Below are positions 24,599-31,421 of a DNA stretch of 37,395 nucleotides, piece by piece. This stretch comes from a virus. The notes under the pieces were generated by a model that worked only from the letters and a program-made list of their open reading frames with translations, did no database searches and was not told where the DNA came from. A program made the translations under genes and the position numbers. Position 1 is the first letter of the stretch, and the number at the start of each line of letters is the position of its first letter. Where the stretch lies: the IMG/VR virus record IMGVR_UViG_3300037839_000669, positions 1 to 37,395 of that record. One strand, 5' to 3'.

Positions 24599-24890
24599 TA
24601 AAGATAAAGACTTACTTTTAATAGAGCATCATTGGGAGCTAGTTGTTATAATTAGTTCTTATAATCTAAAAGGAAATGATGGACAACTACCTGTATATGC
24701 AGATATATACAAGAAGGTAGGTCAAGACCCTCAATGCCCATGTAATAAAAACCATATAGCATATTTGAATAATATTAGAGATAATTTAAATAAGTTTTTG
24801 CTACCAGATGAGATTCAGAAGATAAAGAAAGAAGAAAACGCTAAGATAGTGCATGTAAAGAAAACAGATGGCTCGCTTTTAGAATTCTAA
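24585..24890 (+). CDS. Small hypothetical protein
   Basis: 101 residues, overlapping the membrane protein gene by 14 bases. It begins MSEFDKDKDLLLIEHHWELVV and contains a CPCNKNH sequence in the middle that may bind metal. The C-terminus is lysine-rich and ends KKTDGSLLEF. No membrane segment or export signal, no known family. It precedes the purine gene by one base and is probably translated with it. Confidence 0.68.
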   Translation: MSEFDKDKDLLLIEHHWELVVIISSYNLKGNDGQLPVYADIYKKVGQDPQCPCNKNHIAYLNNIRDNLNKFLLPDEIQKIKKEENAKIVHVKKTDGSLLEF

Positions 24891-24891
24891 T

Positions 24892-25998
24892 ATGAAGATA
24901 CAAATTGATGCTGGACTTGGATATGATGATATCTGCTTGCTCCCAAATTTCTCTGATATTTCTTCTAGAAAAGAAGTTAGTACAATAACTAAGATATCAA
25001 AAAATAAATATATAGATATTCCGTTAGTATTATCTCCAATGGATACTGTATCTTCAGTAAAATCATGCATAAAAATTAACAAAATTGGTGGAGCAGGAGT
25101 CCTTCATAGATTTATGAGCGCAGAAGATCAGATGTTAAAAGCTTGTAAAATTAAAAATGAGAGTGCATTTTGCATTTCTGCAATAGGATTAAAAGACTCA
25201 GAACATAGGATTAGTCTATTAGATAAATATACGGATGTATTTTTTCTAGATACCGCTAATGGTCTAGCTAAAAGCGTGGAAGACTTCTTAATTTGGTACA
25301 AGCAATCTCAATATAAGCAAGATATTATAGTAGGTAATACATTAACCAAGTCTAGCGTCTACAGATTAGCTAATTTAAAAGCAGATGGATTTAGACATTT
25401 AATTGGTCCAGGAAGCATGTGTTTAACTCAAATCAAGACTGGAATTGGATGTCCTAGTGTTACTGGGCTGTCTTATGCTTGGGAAGCTATTAGAAATTAT
25501 CAATTAGCTAATGCAGATCATTTTCGTCAAGAAAATCCTAAAGAAGAAGATCGTCCAAGTATTCTTGCTGATGGTGGAATAAGAAATCCAAGAGATTTAG
25601 TCAAAGCTATTGCTAGTGGAGCAGACGCAGTAATTTGTGGTAGAATTTTTGCTGGTTTAGCTGACGTTGTAGATGAAGAAAATATCATAGAAAAAGATGG
25701 ACGATTATTCGCTGCTTACAGAGGAATGGCAAGTAAAGACGTAGTTGAAGATTACGAACTCTATGATGGCAGTAAAAAGAATCTATTTGTCGAAGGAGAT
25801 AAAATTTTGATCCCTTTGATTCAAGACAAGACGATTGAAGATGTAGTTTACGATTATGCAAATGGCTTGAGAAGTGCAATGAGTTATCTTGGATTTAGGA
25901 GCATAGAAGAAATGCGTGGAGGCATTTGGGATAATAAAATTAAAGTAATTTCTCCAACTGCAAATAGCATGTATGAAGCTTTTGCTCATGGTAAATAA
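24892..25998 (+). CDS. IMP dehydrogenase / GMP reductase family protein
   Basis: 368 residues. Catalytic loop GPGSMCLTQIKTGIGCP with the active cysteine at about residue 177, phosphate-binding ADGGIRNPRD and ICGRIFAGL, and YRGMAS. The CBS domains of most bacterial IMPDHs are absent. The flap near residue 305 lacks the Arg-Tyr pair of IMPDH (KKNLFVEGDK), which leans to GMP reductase, but the rest fits both. It would redirect purine nucleotides between IMP and GMP. With adenylosuccinate synthetase nearby, the phage carries enzymes at both IMP branches. Confidence 0.85.
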   Translation: MKIQIDAGLGYDDICLLPNFSDISSRKEVSTITKISKNKYIDIPLVLSPMDTVSSVKSCIKINKIGGAGVLHRFMSAEDQMLKACKIKNESAFCISAIGLKDSEHRISLLDKYTDVFFLDTANGLAKSVEDFLIWYKQSQYKQDIIVGNTLTKSSVYRLANLKADGFRHLIGPGSMCLTQIKTGIGCPSVTGLSYAWEAIRNYQLANADHFRQENPKEEDRPSILADGGIRNPRDLVKAIASGADAVICGRIFAGLADVVDEENIIEKDGRLFAAYRGMASKDVVEDYELYDGSKKNLFVEGDKILIPLIQDKTIEDVVYDYANGLRSAMSYLGFRSIEEMRGGIWDNKIKVISPTANSMYEAFAHGK

Positions 25999-26000
25999 AT

Positions 26001-26306
26001 ATGATTGGCATAGACATTGTTGAAATTAAAAGATTTAGAAATAAAAAAGACTCATTTTTTAATAAAATCTTTTCGACAAGAGAGATAGCTGAAACTACAG
26101 AGTCCAATCTGTCTCAGAAACTAGCTGGTAAATGGGCAGCAAAAGAAGCCGCTTATAAAGCAGGTATATCACATATGAATAAAGATATTGAAATTCTTAC
26201 AGAGGATCGTAGACCAGTGATATATGTACATGGAGTCAAAAATAATGCAATGGTTTCAATAAGTCATGAAAAAGAATATGCCACAGCTGTAGTCTTTAAA
26301 AATTAA
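26001..26306 (+). CDS. acpS: Holo-acyl carrier protein synthase
   Basis: 101 residues, near the usual 120. It transfers 4'-phosphopantetheine from CoA to the serine of an ACP. Both magnesium-binding blocks are intact: GIDIVEIKRF near the N-terminus (Asp5) and LAGKWAAKEAAYKAG (Glu49). The end, VSISHEKEYATAVV, is typical too. A gene for a probable ACP lies about 1.7 kb downstream on the same strand. An AcpS gene in a phage is rare in my experience. It starts 3 bases after the IMPDH-type gene and should be in the same transcript. Confidence 0.9.
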   Translation: MIGIDIVEIKRFRNKKDSFFNKIFSTREIAETTESNLSQKLAGKWAAKEAAYKAGISHMNKDIEILTEDRRPVIYVHGVKNNAMVSISHEKEYATAVVFKN

Positions 26307-26314
26307 AGATATAA

Positions 26315-26983
26315 ATGAAAGCTGACATTCTGATATTCTCAGACGTTCATTTAGGGTCGCAAGACTGTCGAGCAAATGAGCTTTTAAAGATTCTTAAAAA
26401 AGTTAAAGTCAAAAAAATTATTATTGCTGGGGATCTTTTTGATCATCATAACCTGCATAGATTAAAAAAAGAACATTGGAAGGTTCTATCGAAGCTAAGA
26501 AAACTCTCAAAGAAATGTAAGATAATATACCTAATTGGTAATCATTGTTTCCTTAAAGCAGAATTTATGAGCATATTATTAGGCTTTCAATGTCAGAACC
26601 AATACGACCTTGATTACAATAATAGCAGGATTCTTGTTGTTCATGGAGACATATTTGATATATACTTTACTAAATATAAATTTCTTACGAATTTTGTGGT
26701 AAAACTTTATTATCTTATTAGAAAGTACACTCCATTCGCAGATGACGCTTTTAGAATTCTTAAAAATAGAACTAATAGCTTTGTAGAAAGAAGTTCTGAT
26801 TTGAAAAAGAATGCTATAAAATATATAGAATCCAATGGATATGATAAAGTAATCTGTGGACATAGTCATATACCCGAACATTCACAAAATTATATAAACT
26901 CTGGCAGTTTCTGTGAAGAAAAATGCACCTACATTATGATAGATAAAAAAGGTAACATACAATTAAATTATATCAATGATTAA
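26315..26983 (+). CDS. LpxH-like metallophosphoesterase
   Basis: 222 residues. All five binuclear-metal blocks are present in order: SDVHLGSQ (9-16), AGDLFDHH, IGNHC, VVHGDIFD and CGHSHIPE. The layout matches the UDP-2,3-diacylglucosamine diphosphatase-like branch, with its helical insert between HGD and GHSH (NFVVKLYYLIRKYTPF...RSSDLKKNAIKYI). The usual aspartate after GNH is a cysteine here, so activity may be changed. LpxH works in lipid A synthesis on an acylated sugar nucleotide, which makes the nearby ACP and AcpS genes suggestive of an envelope pathway. It overlaps the next gene by 8 bases. Confidence 0.78.
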   Translation: MKADILIFSDVHLGSQDCRANELLKILKKVKVKKIIIAGDLFDHHNLHRLKKEHWKVLSKLRKLSKKCKIIYLIGNHCFLKAEFMSILLGFQCQNQYDLDYNNSRILVVHGDIFDIYFTKYKFLTNFVVKLYYLIRKYTPFADDAFRILKNRTNSFVERSSDLKKNAIKYIESNGYDKVICGHSHIPEHSQNYINSGSFCEEKCTYIMIDKKGNIQLNYIND

Positions 26984-27968
26984 TAATGTAGATATCATCT
27001 TTGGATTATGCTGGGGAGACGAAGGCAAAGGCAAAATTTGCAACGCTCTATCAAGTAAATATGATTATGTTTGTAGATGGAATGGTGGACCAAATGCAGG
27101 ACATACTGTTTACTTAAATGATAAAAAATATAAAACACATTTAATTCCTTCTGGGATATTCCACAATAAGAAATCTATTATTGGTCCAAATTGCGTTATT
27201 AATATTGATAAATTTTTTGATGAACTAGATTATCTTAAAAAAGAAGGATTTGATACTTCTTTAGTTAAGGTCAGTCCAAAGGCACACATTATAACCCATA
27301 GACATATTGAATATGATCTTAAATTCTTGAAGCCTAAGCTCGGCACAACTGGTCAAGGTATCGCTCCTTGCTATTCAGATAAAATGTTAAGATCGGGCAA
27401 ATTAGCTAAAGACTATCTAGAGGCTAAATACATTTGGAATGGCGAACTAGAAGGAGATGTTATTTGTGAAGGTGCTCAAAGTTTTTGGTTAGATATTAAT
27501 TATGGTCATTATCCTTATGTGACAAGTAGTGAAACATTGCCTTACTCAGCTTGCTCTTTAGGTTTTAGTCCCAAGCTTATTAGAGACATAATTGGGGTAG
27601 CTAAAATATATGATACTAAAAGTGGAGTCGATCCTTTATTTCCAGAGTCTTTATGGGAAGACATAGAGTTGAATAGGCTAATAGAACTAGGGAAAGAGTA
27701 TGGCACTACCACAGGCAGAAAAAGACTAGTCAATTGGTTGAATTTTAATAAATTACTATATGCTGTTAAAGTATCTGGCACAACAAAATTGATAATCAAT
27801 AAATGTGATATATTACAAGAGCTGAATATATTTAAAATGAGGTTAGATAATGAATTTGGCCCTAACTTTATTAAGTTTAATGATTTTGACAATATGAAAG
27901 AATATATATCAAGAGAATTAAAGATGCATTGTGATGTGGTATTTTCTGGAGATAAGGAGAACATTTAA
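26976..27968 (+). CDS. purA: Adenylosuccinate synthetase, short form (PurA family)
   Basis: 330 residues, compared with about 430 in most bacteria but close to archaeal and phage members. It makes adenylosuccinate from IMP, Asp and GTP. The N-terminal GLCWGDEGKGKI holds the catalytic Asp, then NGGPNAGHTVY, GTTGQGIAPCYSDKMLR, EGAQSFWLDINYG and TTTGRKR. The archaeal-like size prompts a check for PurZ, which makes 2-aminoadenylosuccinate in Z-DNA phages; PurZ, as I know it, lacks this Asp, so normal PurA activity is more likely. No MazZ or DatZ gene is visible in this window. Confidence 0.9.
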   Translation: MINNVDIIFGLCWGDEGKGKICNALSSKYDYVCRWNGGPNAGHTVYLNDKKYKTHLIPSGIFHNKKSIIGPNCVINIDKFFDELDYLKKEGFDTSLVKVSPKAHIITHRHIEYDLKFLKPKLGTTGQGIAPCYSDKMLRSGKLAKDYLEAKYIWNGELEGDVICEGAQSFWLDINYGHYPYVTSSETLPYSACSLGFSPKLIRDIIGVAKIYDTKSGVDPLFPESLWEDIELNRLIELGKEYGTTTGRKRLVNWLNFNKLLYAVKVSGTTKLIINKCDILQELNIFKMRLDNEFGPNFIKFNDFDNMKEYISRELKMHCDVVFSGDKENI

Positions 27969-27975
27969 ATATAAT
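27947..27975 (+). promoter_or_regulatory. sigma70-type promoter, leaderless configuration
   Basis: TGGAGA, 17-base spacer, perfect TATAAT. The -10 ends 7 bases before the ACP ATG at 27982 and overlaps the end of the purA gene. Confidence 0.6.
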
Positions 27976-27981
27976 GTATAT

Positions 27982-28260
27982 ATGAAAACAATAAATCAAG
28001 ATTTTGTTAAAGATTCGATTCGCAAAGAGCTTCTTAAAGAGAAGAGAGATGTAGAGATTAATAGTTCTACTCTTCTTAAAGATTTCAATTTAGATTCTTT
28101 CTCTTTATTATCCATCGCCTCAGAAATTGAAGATGAATATTCTGTTTGGCTCATTAAAAATCCTCAACAAATAAGAGAGATGCAAAATAGCATGGAGACT
28201 TTTGGAGAGTTTGTTACATTTTTAGAGGCAAAAATCAATGATGCAACAAGGGCCAGATAG
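27982..28260 (+). CDS. Acyl carrier protein
   Basis: 92 residues from ATG at 27982 (MKTINQDFVKDSIRK). It has the ACP shape: helix I, the loop with LLKDFNLDSFSLL where Ser39 is the phosphopantetheine attachment serine (DSF in place of DSL), then an acidic helix II (IASEIEDEY) and a C-terminal helix (ETFGEFVTFLEAK). The longer loop between helices II and IV is unusual. With acpS in the same run, the phage could load it with phosphopantetheine itself. No ketosynthase or acyltransferase is visible in this window, so the acyl source would be the host. It has its own TATAAT 7 bases ahead. Confidence 0.8.
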   Translation: MKTINQDFVKDSIRKELLKEKRDVEINSSTLLKDFNLDSFSLLSIASEIEDEYSVWLIKNPQQIREMQNSMETFGEFVTFLEAKINDATRAR

Positions 28261-28561
28261 AGCAACTCAACGAGAAAGATTGTACGAGATAGCTAAATTT
28301 TATGGTAAAGATAAAGCGGACGCTAGACTTAACCAACTGATTGATATTTATCACGATAAACTTGATCAACTACCGATTCCCCGATCTAGAACAGATATAA
28401 CATATTATGTCTCTGATTTAATGAATGATATAGGAATAGACCTAGTTACATATGAAGAAAAATGGTGGACAAGGAATTCTTTCTATGTTGCAACAGCTAG
28501 CCAATTCGGATTTACAAAAAATGAATGGAAAAATCTTGTAGAGTATATAACAAATGTTTAA
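28238..28561 (+). CDS. Small hypothetical protein
   Basis: 107 residues; two consecutive ATGs (28238, 28241) fit equally well. It overlaps the end of the ACP gene by 23 bases, so translation should be coupled. Helical, with several Arg and Asp (QRERLYEIAKFYGKDKADARLNQLIDIYHDKL, then PRSRTDITYYVSDLMNDIG). No family recognised. The pairing with the ACP suggests it may be a partner of that pathway, but there is no direct evidence. Confidence 0.7.
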   Translation: MMQQGPDRATQRERLYEIAKFYGKDKADARLNQLIDIYHDKLDQLPIPRSRTDITYYVSDLMNDIGIDLVTYEEKWWTRNSFYVATASQFGFTKNEWKNLVEYITNV

Positions 28562-29303
28562 TTTTTTTAAAAAAGATAAAGTAAGAATATTATGCATAGA
28601 TGAAGCATTTGTTAATGCTTGGCCACCAATATACTCTAAAGATTTAAAAAGAGATTTTTTAAGTAAAGCTAACGAATATTATAAAAAAGATATAAAAAGA
28701 GAAAAAGACCCTACTTGTCCATTTGCAAAAATCAGAAATACGGCAAAATGTCCAGGAATTAGAGACATTGTTAATGCGGGGTATATTATTAGATTACATA
28801 AAGATATCAGAATTATCACTAATGGGGATGGAACTACTTTGAAATGCGAAACTCTTATAGACTCTAGTGATAAAAAAGATTTTGGATTCTTCAATCAAGA
28901 TCAATATGCAAATTTCGTCAAGACTTCAGAAAACTCTGTTAAAACTGTACTAAAGATAAATACTCCATGGATTTTTGATCATAAAGAATACTGCTTTCTA
29001 CAAACTCAACCTAGTTTCTTTGGAGAATGTAGATTTACTGTAATAGAAGGAATTTTAGATCCATTAAATAGTAGGGAAATTAATATTATAATGTTCTGGA
29101 ATGTTTTAGATGGCGTAGAGATATTAAGAGCTGGAACCCCGATATCTCAATTGATTCCTATAAAGAGAAAATTTCTACCTAAATTGGAGATTGAATATGA
29201 TCACAAGAATTTAAGACAAAAATTGATAAACTATGGCACATTCAATAACTCAGTAAATCACGATTATCTGAAGGTAGATACATTCATTAATCCAAAGCAT
29301 TAG
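28554..29303 (+). CDS. Hypothetical phage protein with CPFAKIRN and KCPGI segments
   Basis: 249 residues. A conserved-looking block, CPFAKIRNTAKCPGIRDIVNAGY, and a C-terminal RAGTPISQLIPIKRK remind me of uncharacterised proteins (DUF6065-like) in aquatic phages, with weak confidence. The middle alternates strands and turns (INTPWIFDHKEYCFLQTQPSFFGECRF, IEGILDPLNSREINIIMFWNVLDG), which suggests a beta-sandwich or jelly-roll such as a 2OG-oxygenase fold, but the HxD metal motif is not obvious. It overlaps its neighbour by 8 bases. Function unknown. Confidence 0.68.
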   Translation: MFNFFKKDKVRILCIDEAFVNAWPPIYSKDLKRDFLSKANEYYKKDIKREKDPTCPFAKIRNTAKCPGIRDIVNAGYIIRLHKDIRIITNGDGTTLKCETLIDSSDKKDFGFFNQDQYANFVKTSENSVKTVLKINTPWIFDHKEYCFLQTQPSFFGECRFTVIEGILDPLNSREINIIMFWNVLDGVEILRAGTPISQLIPIKRKFLPKLEIEYDHKNLRQKLINYGTFNNSVNHDYLKVDTFINPKH

Positions 29304-29305
29304 AA

Positions 29306-29334
29306 TTGAAATAGTCCCTAATATAAAGTATAAT
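29306..29334 (+). promoter_or_regulatory. sigma70-type promoter
   Basis: TTGAAA, 17-base spacer, TATAAT; predicted start near 29341, about 20 bases before the ATG at 29361. Lies in a 57-base gap after a stop codon. Confidence 0.6.
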
Positions 29335-29360
29335 AAAAATAGTAAATTATAAATATTTTT

Positions 29361-29537
29361 ATGCGTAAGAAAAAACCAATAGCAAAGAAGAAAAAGAAGT
29401 ATTATCTTCTTATATCAAAAAAAGACAATTTTCAATACGGGGTTTTTCCATATAGCAAAGAAGGACTGAATAATGCTAGATCTTATCTTAACAAGATTAC
29501 GACGAAGCCAGAATTATATACCATAAAACCAAGATGA
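29361..29537 (+). CDS. Small basic protein
   Basis: 58 residues. A lysine-rich N-terminus (MRKKKPIAKKKKKYYLLI), then a short fold ending KPELYTIKPR. The stop overlaps the next ATG (ATGA at 29534). The basic start could bind nucleic acid. It begins a cluster of four small genes (29361-30269) before the tRNA. Unknown function. Confidence 0.6.
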   Translation: MRKKKPIAKKKKKYYLLISKKDNFQYGVFPYSKEGLNNARSYLNKITTKPELYTIKPR

Positions 29538-29749
29538 AATTTAAGATTGTTAATATAAAGTACAGAAACGATGAAGAGGGTCCGATTGAAATGGAAGTAA
29601 ACGAACAAGATCTTTTAGAGTATAAAAAGGTTAAATTCATTAATAATTCTGGAGAGATGGAGAATGTAAGTCTGAATTTAGCTCTGTACTTGATTGCTAA
29701 AAATAAATTTAATAAAGAGATAGTAGCTTGTGACTTAGTTGACTCGTAA
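29534..29749 (+). CDS. Small hypothetical protein
   Basis: 71 residues, overlapping the previous stop by 4 bases. Acidic and helical (EMEVNEQDLLEYKKVKF...LNLALYLIAKNKF), ending ACDLVDS. No known family. Typical small early-type phage protein in a cluster without clear motifs. Confidence 0.6.
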   Translation: MKFKIVNIKYRNDEEGPIEMEVNEQDLLEYKKVKFINNSGEMENVSLNLALYLIAKNKFNKEIVACDLVDS

Positions 29750-29772
29750 GTTTAGCTATTAGATATAAACAC

Positions 29773-30009
29773 ATGAGTAGTGTATATTATAATATGAGCA
29801 ATACTGAAGAAGCTTTAGCATTATGTTCTGAATTTAGCGACCAATATGGAGTCGGAGTCTATGAAGAAAATGTAATAGCTGTTTATCTTGAAAAAAAATA
29901 TTATGAAGAATTATGCAAGATTTTAGATCATAAGGGCTTTCGTTTAGCCTCTTATGAGGTTTATGGTAAAGATGTTTTAGTGCAATTTAGACCTAAAAAT
30001 AAGAAATGA
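29773..30009 (+). CDS. Small hypothetical protein
   Basis: 78 residues. The pattern of short strands and helices (SSVYYNMSNTEEALALCSEF, YGVGVYEENVIAVYLEKKYYEELCKILD, ASYEVYGKDVLVQFRPK) suggests a small alpha/beta domain, possibly a ferredoxin-like fold. It ends by overlapping the next start (ATGA). Unknown function. Confidence 0.62.
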   Translation: MSSVYYNMSNTEEALALCSEFSDQYGVGVYEENVIAVYLEKKYYEELCKILDHKGFRLASYEVYGKDVLVQFRPKNKK

Positions 30010-30269
30010 ATCCATTCTTAGATCTAATAGAAAAGGCTAAAATGGCCATATTGTCTTCAGAGTTTCTAGAAAAAAATGCAGAAGAGCAATTTAAAAAAAT
30101 GGACGAATTAGATTCAGAGCCTTGGACTTTAGAGTTAGAGACAGAAAAGAAAATCACTTTAAATAAGATTAAGAACATCATTGGTAAAAGCGAAATAGAA
30201 TATAAAAATCTCGTTGAACTAGAAGCCGAAGTCAACAAGCACATAAAGAAAAAACCTAGAAAAGATTAA
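30006..30269 (+). CDS. Small coiled-coil protein
   Basis: 87 residues, nearly all helix and highly charged (FLEKNAEEQFKKMDELDSEPWTLELETEKKITLNKIKNIIGKSEIEYKNLVELEAEVNKHIKK). The C-terminus is basic (KKKPRKD). Likely forms a coiled coil. It overlaps the previous gene by 4 bases and is the last gene before the tRNA-Thr, 7 bases away. Confidence 0.62.
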   Translation: MNPFLDLIEKAKMAILSSEFLEKNAEEQFKKMDELDSEPWTLELETEKKITLNKIKNIIGKSEIEYKNLVELEAEVNKHIKKKPRKD

Positions 30270-30276
30270 ACTCTTT

Positions 30277-30348
30277 GCCAGAATAGCACAGAGGTAGTGC
30301 ATCTCACTTGTAACGAGAAGGTCATCGGTTCGAATCCGATTTCTGGCT
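30277..30348 (+). tRNA. tRNA-Thr (anticodon UGU)
   Basis: Acceptor GCCAGAA/TTCTGGC (7 pairs), D arm GCAC...GTGC, anticodon loop CTTGTAA with anticodon TGT, variable AGGTC, T arm ATCGG-TTCGAAT-CCGAT. The top anticodon-stem pair is A-C. CCA is not encoded and must be added. It reads ACA codons, common in an AT-rich genome. Its last base coincides with the end of the convergent HNH gene. Confidence 0.93.
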
Positions 30349-30833
30349 CACTTATTCTTCCAATTTTTACCTTGTGGACAATGTATATCTGTATGACAAT
30401 GGCTACATACTAATTTGCATTTTTTAGCTTCTTCAAGAACCTTATCCCAAGTTTTACTAGATAAGTTCTTCGTATTGACTTCAAACTCTTTTAAATCAGG
30501 ATCTATGTGATGAAATTGAAGATTGTGAAGGTTATCGTCATAACCACAGATACTGCATTTTCCTCCGAATTCTTCTACTAATTTTCTTTTTCTTTCATCT
30601 CTTCTTTTCTTGCAGCTTGTTTTGTAATGATTCTTATTGAATGTTTTCTTTTGTTCTAAAGTCATAGTTTGATAAGTTATAGCAGCTTTTTTCTCCATAT
30701 GTATTTTACTGGTATTATGAGAGCCTACTGGAGAACAGGTTGTGCAATACTTTCTTCTTTGAGCATTTATAATTTTGTCTTGATGTTTGATTTTTTTAGG
30801 GATACTTTCCCCACATTTTAAGCACAAACGCAT
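30348..30833 (-). CDS. HNH endonuclease with zinc fingers
   Basis: 161 residues. N-terminal zinc site from CLKCGES and CTTCSP, then a basic linker (TSCKKRRDERKRKLVEEF). The HNH domain is CSICGYDD...LQFHHIDP...CKLVCSHCHTDIHC, with the first histidine pair intact and zinc cysteines in CSIC/CSHC. Free-standing HNH genes in phages are often homing endonucleases; its place against a tRNA (its stop overlaps the last base of tRNA-Thr) fits an insertion near a conserved target. A TATAAT ends 8 bases before the ATG. Confidence 0.88.
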   Translation of the reverse strand: MRLCLKCGESIPKKIKHQDKIINAQRRKYCTTCSPVGSHNTSKIHMEKKAAITYQTMTLEQKKTFNKNHYKTSCKKRRDERKRKLVEEFGGKCSICGYDDNLHNLQFHHIDPDLKEFEVNTKNLSSKTWDKVLEEAKKCKLVCSHCHTDIHCPQGKNWKNK

Positions 30834-30840
30834 ATCTTAT

Positions 30841-30869
30841 ATTATATCATTTATTGGTATATCAAACCA
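30841..30869 (-). promoter_or_regulatory. Putative leaderless promoter of the HNH gene
   Basis: TATAAT (complement 30841-30846) ends 8 bases before the ATG at 30833; the -35 (TGGTTT) is poor, so confidence rests on the -10 and its distance. Confidence 0.4.
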
Positions 30870-30877
30870 TTTTATAT

Positions 30878-30906
30878 TTGACAAAAATTAATATATAAGA
30901 TATCAT
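30878..30906 (+). promoter_or_regulatory. sigma70-type promoter with a leader
   Basis: TTGACA, 17-base spacer, TATCAT; start near 30913, then AGGG ten bases before the ATG at 30928. Unlike most promoters here it leaves room for a Shine-Dalgarno site. Confidence 0.65.
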
Positions 30907-30927
30907 ATCGTATAGGGATTAATAAGC

Positions 30928-31113
30928 ATGTCAAAAATAAAATTAACTAAAAGACAAAAGAAAAGACTCTTAGCTAAAGGAAAACTAAGAGATGCTTTCG
31001 AACTATGGGTAGATCATCATAACCATAAAATGGAAATGATTAGGACTTTGACTGGTTTAGTAGGGGTCGTACTCTCTTGCATCATCATGCTTAAGGTCTT
31101 TGGAGTCATATGA
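30928..31113 (+). CDS. Small single-pass membrane protein
   Basis: 61 residues: basic N-terminus (KIKLTKRQKKRLLAKGKL), a HHNHKMEMIR stretch, then one membrane segment (LTGLVGVVLSCIIMLKVFGV) near the C-terminus. Tail-anchored topology. It overlaps the next start by 4 bases (ATGA). Own promoter with AGGG site. Function unknown. Confidence 0.62.
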   Translation: MSKIKLTKRQKKRLLAKGKLRDAFELWVDHHNHKMEMIRTLTGLVGVVLSCIIMLKVFGVI

Positions 31114-31421
31114 ATTGGATTAAAATATTAAATTTTATTGATGGAGTTTTTCCAGAAGAGAAAGTTCAACCAACTTTGGGAACACTTTACAAACTTAAAG
31201 GAGAAGAACTACCATTCAGATATATCAGATTTGCGAATGACTCTTATCCAAATAGACCCATATATCATTTTAAGCATCATCAACTCAAAGAATATAAGTT
31301 TACTAATTTAGACAAAGTCGAAAGAGAAGCCAATAAAGAAGAAGTCAGATTATATAATTTAATAAAAAATCATATAAATGAAACAGCTAGAAATAATCAA
31401 TATAGATTTGATGATTATTGA
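31110..31421 (+). CDS. Small hypothetical protein
   Basis: 103 residues. Features: WIKILNFIDGVFPEEKVQPTLG, YKLKGEELPFRYIRFAND, a HFKHHQLKEYKF segment rich in histidine, and a helical end. No family recognised. It lies just before the carbamoyltransferase, whose TTG start overlaps its stop (TTGA), so translation is probably coupled. Confidence 0.62.
   Translation: MNWIKILNFIDGVFPEEKVQPTLGTLYKLKGEELPFRYIRFANDSYPNRPIYHFKHHQLKEYKFTNLDKVEREANKEEVRLYNLIKNHINETARNNQYRFDDY

Noticed and set aside
27542-27964. Minus-strand open frame inside purA
   Set aside because: It is an antisense shadow. The plus-strand protein has full family motifs.
26976-27968. PurZ (2-aminoadenylosuccinate synthetase) and a Z-DNA genome
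   Set aside because: The Asp of WGDEGKGK is present, while PurZ as I recall it has another residue there, and no MazZ, DatZ or DpoZ companion is visible in this window.
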